64,000 bases of DNA from Sphingomonas sp. Ag1. Its GTDB lineage: Bacteria > Pseudomonadota > Alphaproteobacteria > Sphingomonadales > Sphingomonadaceae. Within the stretch, counting starts at the first letter, position 1, and each line of letters begins with the position of its first letter. The position numbers and the translations under genes are program-made. The notes under the pieces are model-generated. The model did not search any database. It saw nothing but the letters and a program-made list of their open reading frames with translations, and was not told the DNA's origin. Location of the stretch: the NCBI RefSeq assembly GCF_000980895.1, contig NZ_LAZX01000094.1:62001-126000 (forward strand), read 5' to 3'. This document shows, piece after piece, positions 43,974-53,647 of this stretch.

Positions 43974-45131
43974 TTACTTGCGCTCGGCCAGCGGCACCCA
44001 CTGGAGATCTTCCGGGCCGGTGTAATTGGCCGACGGGCGGATGATCTTATTGTCTTCGCGCTGCTCGATGACGTGCGCCGCCCAGCCCGAGGTACGGGCG
44101 ATGACGAACAGCGGAGTGAACATCGCGGTGGGGACGCCCATCATGTGATAGGAGACGGCCGAGAACCAATCGAGGTTCGGGAACATCTTCTTCACTTCCA
44201 TCATCACCGCCTCGAGGCGATCGGCGATGTCGTACATCTTGGTCGAGCCGGCCTCGTCCGACAGCTTCTTGGCGACGCGCTTGATGACGACGTTGCGCGG
44301 ATCGCTGATCGTATAGACGGGGTGGCCGAAGCCGATGATGACTTCCTTGGCTTCCATCCGCTTGCGGATGTCAGCCTCTGCCTCGTCCGGGTTCTGGTAG
44401 CGCTTCTGGATCTCGAAGGCGACTTCGTTGGCACCGCCGTGCTTGGGACCGCGCAGCGCGCCGATCGCGCCGGTGATGCACGAATGCATGTCCGACCCGG
44501 TGCCGGCGATCACGCGGCTGGTGAAGGTCGAGGCGTTGAACTCATGCTCGGCATAGAGGATCAGCGAGGTGTGCATCGCCTGCACCCAGCTCTCGGACGG
44601 CTTCTCGCCGTGAAGCAGGTGGAGGAAGTGGCCGCCGATCGATTCATCGTCGGTCTCGACCTCGATCTCCACGCCGTTGTTCGACAGGTGATACCAATAG
44701 AGCAGCATCGAGCCGAGGCTGGCCATCAGCCGGTCGGCGATGTCGCGCGCGCCCGGTGCGTTGTGATCGTCCTTCTCCGGCAGCGCGCAGCCGAGCGCCG
44801 AGACGCCGGTGCGCATCACGTCCATCGGGTGAGCGGCGGCGGGGAGGGCGGCGAGCGCCTCCTTCACGGCGAGCGGCAGGCCGCGCAGCGCCTTCAGCTT
44901 CGCCTTGTACGCCTTGAGCTCGGCCGCATTGGGCAGCCAGCCGTGGACGAGGAGGTGGGCGATTTCCTCGAACTCCGCCGTCTCGGCGAAATCGAGGATG
45001 TCATAGCCGCGATAATGCAGGTCGTTGCCGGTGCGTCCGACGGTGCACAGGGCGGTGTTGCCGGCGGTGACGCCGGACAGGGCCACGGACTTCTTCGGCT
45101 TGAAGGTGGGAGCGGTGGCGGTGTCGGTCAT
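43974..45131 (-). CDS. prpC: 2-methylcitrate synthase
   Basis: 385 residues from ATG 45131. Citrate-synthase fold with [15 protein letters not shown], the catalytic histidine regions [14 protein letters not shown] and [13 protein letters not shown], and [14 protein letters not shown]. The short length and the N-terminus starting at the catalytic core are characteristic of methylcitrate synthase rather than the hexameric citrate synthase. It condenses propionyl-CoA with oxaloacetate. Frames extending upstream of 45131 have no likeness. The neighbours prpB and prpF-acnD confirm the pathway. Confidence 0.95.
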   Translation of the reverse strand: MTDTATAPTFKPKKSVALSGVTAGNTALCTVGRTGNDLHYRGYDILDFAETAEFEEIAHLLVHGWLPNAAELKAYKAKLKALRGLPLAVKEALAALPAAAHPMDVMRTGVSALGCALPEKDDHNAPGARDIADRLMASLGSMLLYWYHLSNNGVEIEVETDDESIGGHFLHLLHGEKPSESWVQAMHTSLILYAEHEFNASTFTSRVIAGTGSDMHSCITGAIGALRGPKHGGANEVAFEIQKRYQNPDEAEADIRKRMEAKEVIIGFGHPVYTISDPRNVVIKRVAKKLSDEAGSTKMYDIADRLEAVMMEVKKMFPNLDWFSAVSYHMMGVPTAMFTPLFVIARTSGWAAHVIEQREDNKIIRPSANYTGPEDLQWVPLAERK

Positions 45132-45246
45132 GCTCTTTCGGTCCTCTTTCTTCTTGTTCGGTCGCCCTGCGGCGGGCGTGTTACAAGCGCTACCGTTCCG
45201 GTCGCCGGCATCGACGGACGCCGTGCGACATGGGACGGGGCGGGTG

Positions 45247-46440
45247 TCAGAAACTGCCTTCCGGCACGCGCACATGGCCCTCCATGAGGATGCGCGCACT
45301 TCGGCTCATGATTGCCTTCGTCACGGTCCACTGGCCGTCGACCAGCTTCGCCTCCGCGCCGACGCGCAAGGTGCCGGAAGGGTGGCCGAAGCGGACCGCC
45401 TGGTGCTCACCGCCGCCGGCCGCCTGGTTGACGAGCGTTCCCGGCACGGCGGCCGCGGTGGCGATGGCGACCGAGGCGGTGCCCATCATCGCATGGTGCA
45501 GCTTGCCCATCGATAGCGCGCGGACGAGGAAGTCGATATCCTCGCCCTTCACGATCTTGCCGCTGGAGGAGGGATAGTCGGTCGGCGGCGCGACAAAGGC
45601 GATCTTTGGCGTGTGCTGCCGCTTGGCGGCTTCCTCGGGCGACTTGATGAGGCCCATCTTGAGCGCGCCGATCGTGCGCAGCGTCTCGAACCGGCGCAGC
45701 GTGTCGGGATTGCTGTTGATCGTCTCGCGCAGCTCGGTCCCGGTGAAGCCGATGTCGGCGGCTTGCACGAAGATCGTTGGGATGCCGGCGGTGATCATCG
45801 TCGCCTTGAGCTTGCCGCCGGGCACGATTTCCTCCGGCACGTCGAGTTCGTCGACGAGGTTGCCGGTGGGGAACATCGAGCCGCCTTCGTCGCCGTCATC
45901 GGCGGGGTCGATGAATTCGAGCACGATCTCGGCCGCCGAGAAGGTGACCCCGTCGAGCTCGAAATCGCCGGTTTCCTGCACTTCCCCATTGGCAACCGGT
46001 ACGTGGGCGATGATCGTCTTGTTGATGTTCGCCTGCCAGATACGGACCGTGCACATGCCGTTTTCGGCGCGGTTCGCATCGACATAGCCGGCGTGGATCG
46101 CAAAGGCGCCTGCGCCGGTGGAGAGGTTGCCGCAATTGCCCGACCAGTCGACGAAGTCGGTGTCGATCGACACCTGACCGTAAAGATAGTCGACGTCGTG
46201 ATCCGGCTGGCTGCTGGGCGAGACGATGACGCATTTGCTGGTGCTTGACGTCGCGCCGCCCATGCCGTCGATCTGCGCGCCATAGGGATCGGGGCTGCCG
46301 ATGACGCGCTGGAACAGCTTGTCACGGGCGGGCCCCGGAACCCGGGCGGCCTCGGGCAGATCCTCCAGCCGGAAGAACACGCCCTTGCTGGTGCCGCCAC
46401 GCATATAGGTGGCGGGGATGCGGACCTGGCCCGCCATCAA
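45247..46440 (-). CDS. prpF: 2-methylaconitate cis-trans isomerase
   Basis: 397 residues, diaminopimelate-epimerase-like fold. Signatures: [16 protein letters not shown] at the N-terminus, [13 protein letters not shown] with an active-site cysteine region, [16 protein letters not shown] with another, and [20 protein letters not shown] near the end. PrpF is needed with AcnD, since AcnD makes an isomer of 2-methylaconitate that aconitase cannot use. The start overlaps the acnD stop (ATGA at 46437-46440). Confidence 0.95.
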   Translation of the reverse strand: MMAGQVRIPATYMRGGTSKGVFFRLEDLPEAARVPGPARDKLFQRVIGSPDPYGAQIDGMGGATSSTSKCVIVSPSSQPDHDVDYLYGQVSIDTDFVDWSGNCGNLSTGAGAFAIHAGYVDANRAENGMCTVRIWQANINKTIIAHVPVANGEVQETGDFELDGVTFSAAEIVLEFIDPADDGDEGGSMFPTGNLVDELDVPEEIVPGGKLKATMITAGIPTIFVQAADIGFTGTELRETINSNPDTLRRFETLRTIGALKMGLIKSPEEAAKRQHTPKIAFVAPPTDYPSSSGKIVKGEDIDFLVRALSMGKLHHAMMGTASVAIATAAAVPGTLVNQAAGGGEHQAVRFGHPSGTLRVGAEAKLVDGQWTVTKAIMSRSARILMEGHVRVPEGSF

Positions 46441-49073
46441 GCGGCCTCCGCTTCCGAGGCGAGGAAATCCTGCGCGAAGCGCTGCAGCACGCCGCCCGCC
46501 TCGTAGATCGAGACTTCCTCCGCCGTGTCGAGGCGGCAGGTGACGGGCACCTCGATCGTCTCGCCGTTCTTTCGGTGGATGACCAGCGTCAGCTCGGCAC
46601 CCGGACGACGCTCACCGACGACATCATAGGTTTCGGTGCCGTCGAGGCCGAGCGTCAGTCGCGTGGTGCCCGGTTTGAACTCGCACGGCAGCACGCCCAT
46701 GCCGATGAGGTTGGTGCGGTGGATTCGCTCGAAGCCTTCGGCGACGATCGCCTCCACACCGGCGAGACGGACGCCCTTCGCCGCCCAGTCGCGCGAGGAG
46801 CCCTGGCCGTAATCGGCGCCGGCGATGATGATCAGCGGCTGCTTGCGCTGGTGGTAGGTTTCCATCGCCTCCCACATGCGCATGACGACACCGTCGGGCT
46901 CGACACGGGCGAGGCTGCCGCGCTTCACCTGGCCGTCGACCACCGCCATCTCGTTGACGAGCTGCGGGTTGGCGAAGGTAGCGCGCATGGCGGTGAGGTG
47001 ATCGCCACGGTGGGTGGCGTAGGAGTTAAAGTCCTCCTCCGGCACGCCCATCTTCGCCAGATACTCGCCCGCCGCTGACGAGGGCAGGATCGCGTTCGAG
47101 GGCGAGAGATGGTCGGTGGTGATGTTGTCCGGGAGGATGGCGAGCGGGCGCATCCCCTTCAGCGTGCGCGGGTGCGCGGCGAGCGCGCCGACGCCCTCGG
47201 TATCCCAGTAAGGCGGGCGGCGGATGTAGGTCGACATCGGGCGCCAGTCATAGAGCGGGCTGATCTTTTCCGCGGAGCGGGCGCGGGCGCCGAACATCGG
47301 CTCATAGACCTTGCGGAACTGCTCCGGCTTCACGTGCGCGGAAACGATCGCGTCGATTTCCTCGTCGGTCGGCCACAGATCCTTGAGGCGGATCTCCTTG
47401 CCGTCGACGACGCCGAGCACGTCCTGCTCGATATCGAAACGGACGGTGCCGGCGAGCGCATAGGCAACCACCAGCGGCGGCGAGGCGAGGAACGCCTGCT
47501 TGGCATAAGGATGGATGCGGCCGTCGAAGTTGCGGTTACCCGAGAGGACCGCGGTGGCATACAGATCGCGGTCGATGATCTCCTGCTGGATCTTCGGATC
47601 GAGCGCGCCCGACATGCCGTTGCAGGTGGTGCAGGCGAAGCCGACGATGCCGAAGCCGAGCTTCTCGAGTTCGGGCAACAGGCCGGCCTCCTCCAGATAG
47701 AGGCGCGCGACGATCGAGCCGGGGGCGAAGCTGGTCTTCACCCACGGCTTGCGCACGAGGCCAAGGTCGTTGGCCTTTTTCGCCACGAGGCCGGCGGCGA
47801 CGACGTTGCGCGGATTCGACGTGTTGGTGCAGCTGGTGATCGCGGCGATGATGACGGCGCCGTCCGGGAGCAGCCCCTGGCGTTCCTCTTCCTGCGCAGC
47901 CTCAAGCCCGACGGCGATGCCGCTTTCCTCCAGCGCGGAGGTGGGCAGGCGGCGGTGCGGGTTGGACGGGCCGGCGAGGTTGCGCACCACGGTCGACAGG
48001 TCGAATTCGAGCACGCGCTCATACTGCGCGGTCTTCAGCGCGTCGGCCCACAGGCCCGTGTGCTTGGCGTAGGTTTCGACCAGCTTCACCTGCTCCGGCT
48101 CACGCCCGGTGAGGAGGAGATAGTCGATCGTCTGCTGATCGATGTAGAACATCGAGGCAGTGGCGCCATATTCCGGGCACATGTTGGAGATGGTCGCGCG
48201 ATCGCCGATCGTCAGGCTTTCCGCGCCGTCGCCGAAGAATTCGAGCCACGCGCCGACGACCCGCTCCTTGCGGAGGAATTCGGTGATGGCGAGGACGATG
48301 TCGGTCGCGGTGATGCCGGGCTGGCGCTTGCCGGTGAGCTTCACACCGACGATGTCGGGGAGGCGCATCATCGACGCGCGGCCGAGCATCACGGTTTCGG
48401 CCTCGAGCCCGCCGACGCCGATGGCGATGACGCCAAGCGCATCGACGTGCGGCGTGTGGCTGTCGGTGCCGACGCAGGTGTCGGGGAAGGCGACGCCGTC
48501 GCGCAGCTGGATCACCGGCGACATCTTTTCCAGATTGATCTGGTGCATGATGCCGTTGCCGGCGGGGATCACGTCGACGTTCTGGAACGCCTCCTTGGTC
48601 CATTCGATGAAGTGGAAGCGGTCCTCATTGCGGCGATCCTCGATCGCGCGGTTCTTCTCGAACGCCTGGGGATCGAAGCCGCCATGCTCCACCGCGAGGC
48701 TGTGATCGACGATCAGCTGAGTCGGGACGACCGGGTTCACCTTGGCCGGATCGCCGCCCTTGTCGGCGATCGCATCGCGCAGGCCGGCGAGGTCAACGAG
48801 CGCGGTCTGGCCGAGGATGTCGTGGCAGACGACGCGGGCGGGATACCAGGGGAAATCGAGATCGCGCTTGCGCTCCACGATCTGGGTCAGTGCATCGGTG
48901 AGCAAGGCGGGATCGCAGCGGCGCACCAGCTGCTCGGCGAGGACGCGCGAGACATAGGGCAGACCGTCATAGGCACCGGGGCGGATCGCCTCGATCGCCT
49001 CGCGCGTGTCGAAGAAATCGACACTGGTGCCGGGGGGCGTGCCGGGAAGCTGTTTGCGGAATGCTTTGTTCAT
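46437..49073 (-). CDS. acnD: Fe/S-dependent 2-methylcitrate dehydratase
   Basis: 878 residues from ATG 49073. Aconitase superfamily with Fe-S cysteines in AITSCTNTSNPRNV and GFACTTCNGMSGALDP. Other motifs are VGTDSHTPHVDALGV, GNRNFDGRIHPYAKQAFL and the swivel-domain GADYGQGSSRDWAAKG. Length and adjacency to prpF mark AcnD rather than AcnA. It opens the methylcitrate series. A dyad-like TTTGTGC...GCAAA lies about 90-110 bases upstream. An alternative upstream start at 49106 lacks support. Confidence 0.95.
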   Translation of the reverse strand: MNKAFRKQLPGTPPGTSVDFFDTREAIEAIRPGAYDGLPYVSRVLAEQLVRRCDPALLTDALTQIVERKRDLDFPWYPARVVCHDILGQTALVDLAGLRDAIADKGGDPAKVNPVVPTQLIVDHSLAVEHGGFDPQAFEKNRAIEDRRNEDRFHFIEWTKEAFQNVDVIPAGNGIMHQINLEKMSPVIQLRDGVAFPDTCVGTDSHTPHVDALGVIAIGVGGLEAETVMLGRASMMRLPDIVGVKLTGKRQPGITATDIVLAITEFLRKERVVGAWLEFFGDGAESLTIGDRATISNMCPEYGATASMFYIDQQTIDYLLLTGREPEQVKLVETYAKHTGLWADALKTAQYERVLEFDLSTVVRNLAGPSNPHRRLPTSALEESGIAVGLEAAQEEERQGLLPDGAVIIAAITSCTNTSNPRNVVAAGLVAKKANDLGLVRKPWVKTSFAPGSIVARLYLEEAGLLPELEKLGFGIVGFACTTCNGMSGALDPKIQQEIIDRDLYATAVLSGNRNFDGRIHPYAKQAFLASPPLVVAYALAGTVRFDIEQDVLGVVDGKEIRLKDLWPTDEEIDAIVSAHVKPEQFRKVYEPMFGARARSAEKISPLYDWRPMSTYIRRPPYWDTEGVGALAAHPRTLKGMRPLAILPDNITTDHLSPSNAILPSSAAGEYLAKMGVPEEDFNSYATHRGDHLTAMRATFANPQLVNEMAVVDGQVKRGSLARVEPDGVVMRMWEAMETYHQRKQPLIIIAGADYGQGSSRDWAAKGVRLAGVEAIVAEGFERIHRTNLIGMGVLPCEFKPGTTRLTLGLDGTETYDVVGERRPGAELTLVIHRKNGETIEVPVTCRLDTAEEVSIYEAGGVLQRFAQDFLASEAEAA

Positions 49074-49163
49074 GGGCGAAACTCTACCTGGCGTTGCTCG
49101 GCGCACAGGAACGAGGCTCTAACCCGGGCGTGCGCGTCGCGTCGTACGATCACGGTCCCTTCA

Positions 49164-49182
49164 TTTGTGCATTATCCGCAAA
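49164..49182. promoter_or_regulatory. TTTGTGC-N7-GCAAA element upstream of acnD
   Basis: TTTGTGC at 49164-49170 faces GCAAA at 49178-49182. The acnD start codon is at 49073, so it is well placed as an operator. Two TGCGAA copies at 49242-49247 and 49251-49256 lie further up in the acnD-queH divergent region. Compare the elements before prpB and the regulator gene. Confidence 0.35.
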
Positions 49183-49303
49183 GACGCAACCCACGCGCCG
49201 CGCCTAAAGGGCGAAGATCGGCGGACGCGTGCTGCTGGTGCTGCGAACTTTGCGAAGATCGCGCTTTTGCCCTCCGGCGCGACTTCCCGTATATCGCCGC
49301 GCC

Positions 49304-49963
49304 ATGACCGAGATCGAACGCCCCCTGCTGACCCCGCCTGAGGGCCACAAGAAAGTGCTGCTGCACAGCTGCTGCGCGCCGTGTTCCGGCGAGGTTATGG
49401 AAGCGATGACGGCGAGCGGGATCGATTACACGATCTTTTTCTACAACCCGAACATCCATCCCAAGGAAGAGTACCTCCTGCGCAAGGAGGAGAATATCCG
49501 CTTTGCCGAGAAGCATGACGTGCCGTTCGTCGATGCCGATTACGACACGGTGAACTGGTTCAAGCGCGCCAAGGGCATGGAGCAGGAGCCTGAGCGGGGC
49601 ATCCGTTGCACCATGTGCTTCGACATGCGGTTCGAGCGCACCGCGCTATATGCGCATGAGCATGGCTTCCCCGTCATCACCTCGTCGCTGGGCATTTCGC
49701 GCTGGAAGAACATGGCGCAGATCAACGATTGCGGCGAGCGCGCAGCATCGCATTATCCCGACCTCAGCTATTGGACGTTCAACTGGCGCAAGGGCGGCGG
49801 CGCGGCGCGGATGATCGAGATTTCCAAACGCGAGCATTTCTACCAGCAGGAATATTGCGGCTGCGTCTATTCGCTGCGCGACACCAATGCGCATCGCGTG
49901 TCGCAGGGGCGGCCCGAGATCGAGATCGGGAAGCTGTTCTACGGGGCTGACGAACCGTCCTGA
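49304..49963 (+). CDS. queH: Epoxyqueuosine reductase QueH
   Basis: 219 residues from ATG 49304. DUF208 / QueH family enzyme for the last step of queuosine synthesis in tRNA, non-homologous to QueG. The cluster and redox cysteines are in [26 protein letters not shown] and [14 protein letters not shown]. Further motifs: [18 protein letters not shown] and [11 protein letters not shown]. It has no evident operon partner; acnD is divergent. Confidence 0.94.
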   Translation: MTEIERPLLTPPEGHKKVLLHSCCAPCSGEVMEAMTASGIDYTIFFYNPNIHPKEEYLLRKEENIRFAEKHDVPFVDADYDTVNWFKRAKGMEQEPERGIRCTMCFDMRFERTALYAHEHGFPVITSSLGISRWKNMAQINDCGERAASHYPDLSYWTFNWRKGGGAARMIEISKREHFYQQEYCGCVYSLRDTNAHRVSQGRPEIEIGKLFYGADEPS

Positions 49964-50183
49964 GCCGGCGCGGCGATTTGAGGGCGCGGCGTCGGTCGCT
50001 GGCGGCGGGAGCCGCAGGCGGGCGCCCGATAGCCGGTCCCGCTATGCGGCATCACGCCAGTGGGCGTCCGGCCCGGCCGCCACGCATCCGCTCAGCGTCG
50101 GTGTCACCGGCCCGTGACCCTTTCTTGCCATTTCGTGCGTTTCGGTTCGATCCGGCGTTTGTGACCATGGGGGAATACGCGCG

Positions 50184-51455
50184 ATGACCATAGCCGCCGC
50201 TTGCCTCGGCTTCCCGCATGAGGCGCAGCATGGCGACGTGGCGGCAGCGGTGGAGGACTATCGCGCCGGCCGGATCAGCGCGGCGGATTTGATCGACCTC
50301 GGCCGCCGGGCGCGCGCGGCCGCCTGGGAGCGGCAGCGGCAGGCGGGGATCGAGGTCATCCCCTGCAACGATTTCTCCTTTGCCGGTCAGCTGCTGGATA
50401 CCAGCATCATGCTGGGCGCCGTGCCTGAGCGGTTCCGTGCGGCCGGAGAACCTGGGTCGCTGGACCTGTATGTCGCGATGGCGGGTGGTTTTCTTGAGGG
50501 CGAGGGCGCTGCGCTGCCGACGATGCAGCGCGCCTCCGGTCGTGCGCGATGGTTTGACTACGACCGTCCGGGAACCGTCCCGGAAGTGTCGGCCGACCGG
50601 CATTTCAGTCTCTCGACCAGCAACGTGCTGGATGCGTTCAACGAGGCCAAGGCGCTGGGGTATCACTGCCGGCCAGTGATCCTCGGGCCGGTGACGTTCC
50701 TGCACCTCGCGCGGTCACGCGAGCCCGGCGTCGAGCCATTGTCGCTGCTGCACCGATTGCTGCCGGTCTATGCCGAGCTGCTGCTTCAATTGAAGCTCGC
50801 CGGAGCCGATTGGGTGCAGATCGACGAGCCGGTGCTGGTGATGGATTCATCGCCGGCCGTTCGCGCGGCGCTGCGCACGACCTATTGGGCGCTGGCCGGG
50901 AGAGGCGCGCCGAAGATCATGCTGGCGAGCTATTTCGGTGCGATCGGTGACAATCTGGACGCGGCCTTGGGCCTGCCTGTCGCGGGGCTGCACCTCGATC
51001 TGGTGGCTGCGCCCGGGCAATTGGCGCAGGTGATGCGGGGCGGGCGGCTTGACCTTGTCCTGTCGCTCGGCGTGGTCGACGGGCGGGATGGCGAGCCGGC
51101 GCACCTGTCGGCGATCCTCGACCAGCTGGAGCCGCTGGTCGGCAAGGTGACGGTGCAGATTGCGCCCTCGTGCTCGCTGGCGCATGCGCCCGTGGAGGAG
51201 GGACTGCCGGCTGGCGCCCGGCTGGTCGCCGCGATGCAGCGGCTGGACGAGGTGGCGACGCTGCGCACCGCGCTGCGCAGCGGGCGCGGGCGGGTCCAGG
51301 ATTATCTGCAGGCCAATGCCGCGGTCGTCGCCGCTCGGCGTGCCGCAAGCGGCGTGACCGATCAGCCCATTTCGAACCAGATCGGTGAGTCCGCGAACAG
51401 CGATGCGACATCGCGCTCTGCGCCGCTGTGGAAGCGAATCGCGCCGGTCGACTGA
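50184..51455 (+). CDS. Orphan N-terminal domain of cobalamin-independent methionine synthase
   Basis: 423 residues. It aligns by eye with the first half of MetE: LGFPHEAQHGDVAAAVEDY, RAAAWERQRQAGIEVIPC, RPVILGPVTFLHLAR, DWVQIDEPVLVMD and IAPSCSLAHAPV. The C-terminal catalytic half with the zinc ligands is absent. The last 30 or so residues are antisense to the 3' end of treY and have no likeness to MetE. It may be a truncated remnant or a stand-alone folate/methionine-binding protein. It is not expected to make methionine on its own. Confidence 0.8.
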   Translation: MTIAAACLGFPHEAQHGDVAAAVEDYRAGRISAADLIDLGRRARAAAWERQRQAGIEVIPCNDFSFAGQLLDTSIMLGAVPERFRAAGEPGSLDLYVAMAGGFLEGEGAALPTMQRASGRARWFDYDRPGTVPEVSADRHFSLSTSNVLDAFNEAKALGYHCRPVILGPVTFLHLARSREPGVEPLSLLHRLLPVYAELLLQLKLAGADWVQIDEPVLVMDSSPAVRAALRTTYWALAGRGAPKIMLASYFGAIGDNLDAALGLPVAGLHLDLVAAPGQLAQVMRGGRLDLVLSLGVVDGRDGEPAHLSAILDQLEPLVGKVTVQIAPSCSLAHAPVEEGLPAGARLVAAMQRLDEVATLRTALRSGRGRVQDYLQANAAVVAARRAASGVTDQPISNQIGESANSDATSRSAPLWKRIAPVD

Positions 51456-53647
51456 CCCCCGTCCAGCGCCAGTGCGCAGCGGAAGATCACATCGCCGTGC
51501 CGCCGCTCGAACGCGAGCAGGCGGTCGGTGCCGTCGACTCTCGCAGGATCATAGCTGCCCCCGGCGAACACATCCGGATGCTCCCGGCGCAGGTTCAGGA
51601 GGGTGGCGATCAGCCGCAACTTGGCGGGTGGGTGATCGAGTGCCGCGATGCGCGCGTCATAATCGACCGGACGCCGATTGTCGGGATCGACCAGGCTGAG
51701 GTCGGCGAACTCCGTCCCCTGATACAGGTCGGGCACCCCGGGCATGGTGCAGCGAAGCGCGGCCTGGACGAGGCTGTTGCGGGTCGCCGCGGGGGCGATC
51801 TCCGCCAAAAAGGCGGTGATCGAGGCGCGGAACGCCGGGCTGTCGATCAAGGTGAGCGCGAGGTCGTTGCAACGCGCCTCGTAGCTTTCGTTCGGCGCTT
51901 CCCACGAGGAGCGGAGCTTCGCCTCGCGCAGCGCCTTCGTCTGCCAGGCGGTGATGCGACCGCCGAACGATGCGTCGAGGCTGTCCGGCCAGGCGCCGAG
52001 CAACGTCTGGAACAGCATGTAGCGATCGCCGCAATCGACGCCATGCGACAGCGGCTCTGCGATGGCCTCCCAGTCACTGACGATCGCACCCCACCGGTCG
52101 GGGATCGCACTGAGCACCGCCAGGCGCGCGCGGCTATCCTCGCCGCGTTTGTGATCGTGTGTCGCAGTGGTGAGCATGGCGGTTGGCCAGTCGCGTGCGC
52201 GGGCCTGCATGCGCAGGTGAAAGGCGGACGGCTCCAGCGCCATGTGTCCGGCGTCGAAGCCGACGTCATTGCGGGAGAGAAGGCGGCCGTAGCGGTAAAA
52301 GGCGGTGTCCTCGAGCGCCTTGGCGGCGATCGGGGCGGAGAGCTGCTGAAAGCGGCGGACGGGGTCCGCGTGATTTCCCTCGCCAGCGAGCCAGCGCAGG
52401 ACCAGATCGACGACCGGCATTTCGCCTGGCGGTACGTGCGGCGCGACGCGCAGGCGCACGCTGGCGCGCACCTCCGCGTCGGTTGCCGGGGGTGTCGGGC
52501 CGTAGGTGCGATATACCGGGAAGATCCATAGCAGGCGTTCCAGCGCACGGCGCAGCATGCCGCGCGTGATTCCCTCCGGGGCAACGGCGGCAAAGGCGTC
52601 GACGCACTGTTCGAGCTGGCCGCTGAACTGCCAGGCGAGAAGTTGTTGGCGGGCGAGCAGCTCCTCCGCCGCCAGATCAGGCCGCCGGCCGCTGATGTCG
52701 TGCCATAGGCAAGCGAGCGGTGCGGCGCCGGATGGATGATGAAGCAGCGCGGCTGCATCCTCCATGAAATCATAGCCGCTGGTGCCATTTACCGCCCAAT
52801 CCTGCGACAGCACCTCACCGACGCCGAGGATCTTTTCGATCACGATCCAGGCGTCCTCGCCCAGCCGGGCACGCAGGGCGCGGCAATAACCAAGCGGATC
52901 GGTGAGCCCATCCACATGGTCGATCCGCACGCCGTCGATCAGACCCTCATCGTGCAGCCGGAAATACAAGGCGTGGGTCATCGCAAAGACCGCCGGATCC
53001 TCCACCCGGACGCCGGCGAGTTCGTTAATGGCGAAGAAGCGGCGCCAGTTCAGATCGTCATTGGCGGTGCGCCACGAAGCTAGGCGGTAATGCTGGCGGT
53101 CGAGCAAGGCTGCGAGTGGTTCACGACCGGCGCTCGCCTGATCCTCATCGCGCAAGGGGAGGCGGCGTTCGCCATAGAGGCTCAGCCAGTGGCGGCCGTC
53201 GTGACGGTCCAGCGTGATGGCGCCGTCCGCCAGTGCCTCGTCCAGCGGGCCGCCGAGCACGGGCAGCAGGATGGGGCGGGACCAGTCGATATCGAAGATC
53301 GCGGCGTAAGGGCTTGATTGGCCGCGGAGAAGGACGTCGTTCCACCATGCGTTAGTGTCCCCGGCGACGCCCATATGATTGGGGACGATGTCGATGATGA
53401 TGCCCATGTTCCGCGCGCGAAGCGCGGTCACGAGGCGGCAGAAGCCGGCCTCGCCACCAAGCTCCGGATTGATGCGCGTGGGATCGACCACGTCATAGCC
53501 GTGGGTCGATCCGGGCGCGGCGGTGGTGATCGGGGACGCGTAGATGTGGCTGATGCCGAGCCGGTCGAGATAGGGCACGATCGCCTCCGCATCGGCGAAG
53601 GTGAAGCCCCGGTGCAACTGCAGGCGATAGGTGGCGCGCGGGATCAT
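51362..53647 (-). CDS. treY: Malto-oligosyltrehalose synthase
   Basis: 761-residue GH13 enzyme that turns the reducing-end glucose of maltodextrin into a trehalosyl unit. Seen: ATYRLQLHRGFTFADA at the start, SPITTAAPGSTHGYDVVD, DIVPNHMG, and the nucleophile region DGVRIDHVDGLTDPLGYC; the closing TMPGVPDLYQGTEFADLSL is typical of TreY. The start overlaps the malQ stop. The last 94 bases overlap the convergent MetE-like gene. Confidence 0.95.
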   Translation of the reverse strand: MIPRATYRLQLHRGFTFADAEAIVPYLDRLGISHIYASPITTAAPGSTHGYDVVDPTRINPELGGEAGFCRLVTALRARNMGIIIDIVPNHMGVAGDTNAWWNDVLLRGQSSPYAAIFDIDWSRPILLPVLGGPLDEALADGAITLDRHDGRHWLSLYGERRLPLRDEDQASAGREPLAALLDRQHYRLASWRTANDDLNWRRFFAINELAGVRVEDPAVFAMTHALYFRLHDEGLIDGVRIDHVDGLTDPLGYCRALRARLGEDAWIVIEKILGVGEVLSQDWAVNGTSGYDFMEDAAALLHHPSGAAPLACLWHDISGRRPDLAAEELLARQQLLAWQFSGQLEQCVDAFAAVAPEGITRGMLRRALERLLWIFPVYRTYGPTPPATDAEVRASVRLRVAPHVPPGEMPVVDLVLRWLAGEGNHADPVRRFQQLSAPIAAKALEDTAFYRYGRLLSRNDVGFDAGHMALEPSAFHLRMQARARDWPTAMLTTATHDHKRGEDSRARLAVLSAIPDRWGAIVSDWEAIAEPLSHGVDCGDRYMLFQTLLGAWPDSLDASFGGRITAWQTKALREAKLRSSWEAPNESYEARCNDLALTLIDSPAFRASITAFLAEIAPAATRNSLVQAALRCTMPGVPDLYQGTEFADLSLVDPDNRRPVDYDARIAALDHPPAKLRLIATLLNLRREHPDVFAGGSYDPARVDGTDRLLAFERRHGDVIFRCALALDGGQSTGAIRFHSGAERDVASLFADSPIWFEMG

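Noticed and set aside
47109-49307. A 732-codon open frame antisense to acnD
   Set aside because: Mirror of a conserved aconitase-family gene; no recognisable motif.
49964-50183. Possible cobalamin or SAM riboswitch before the MetE-like gene
   Set aside because: I compared the gap with the B12-box and SAM-II consensus on both strands and saw no convincing match. GC-rich stems are present but not diagnostic.
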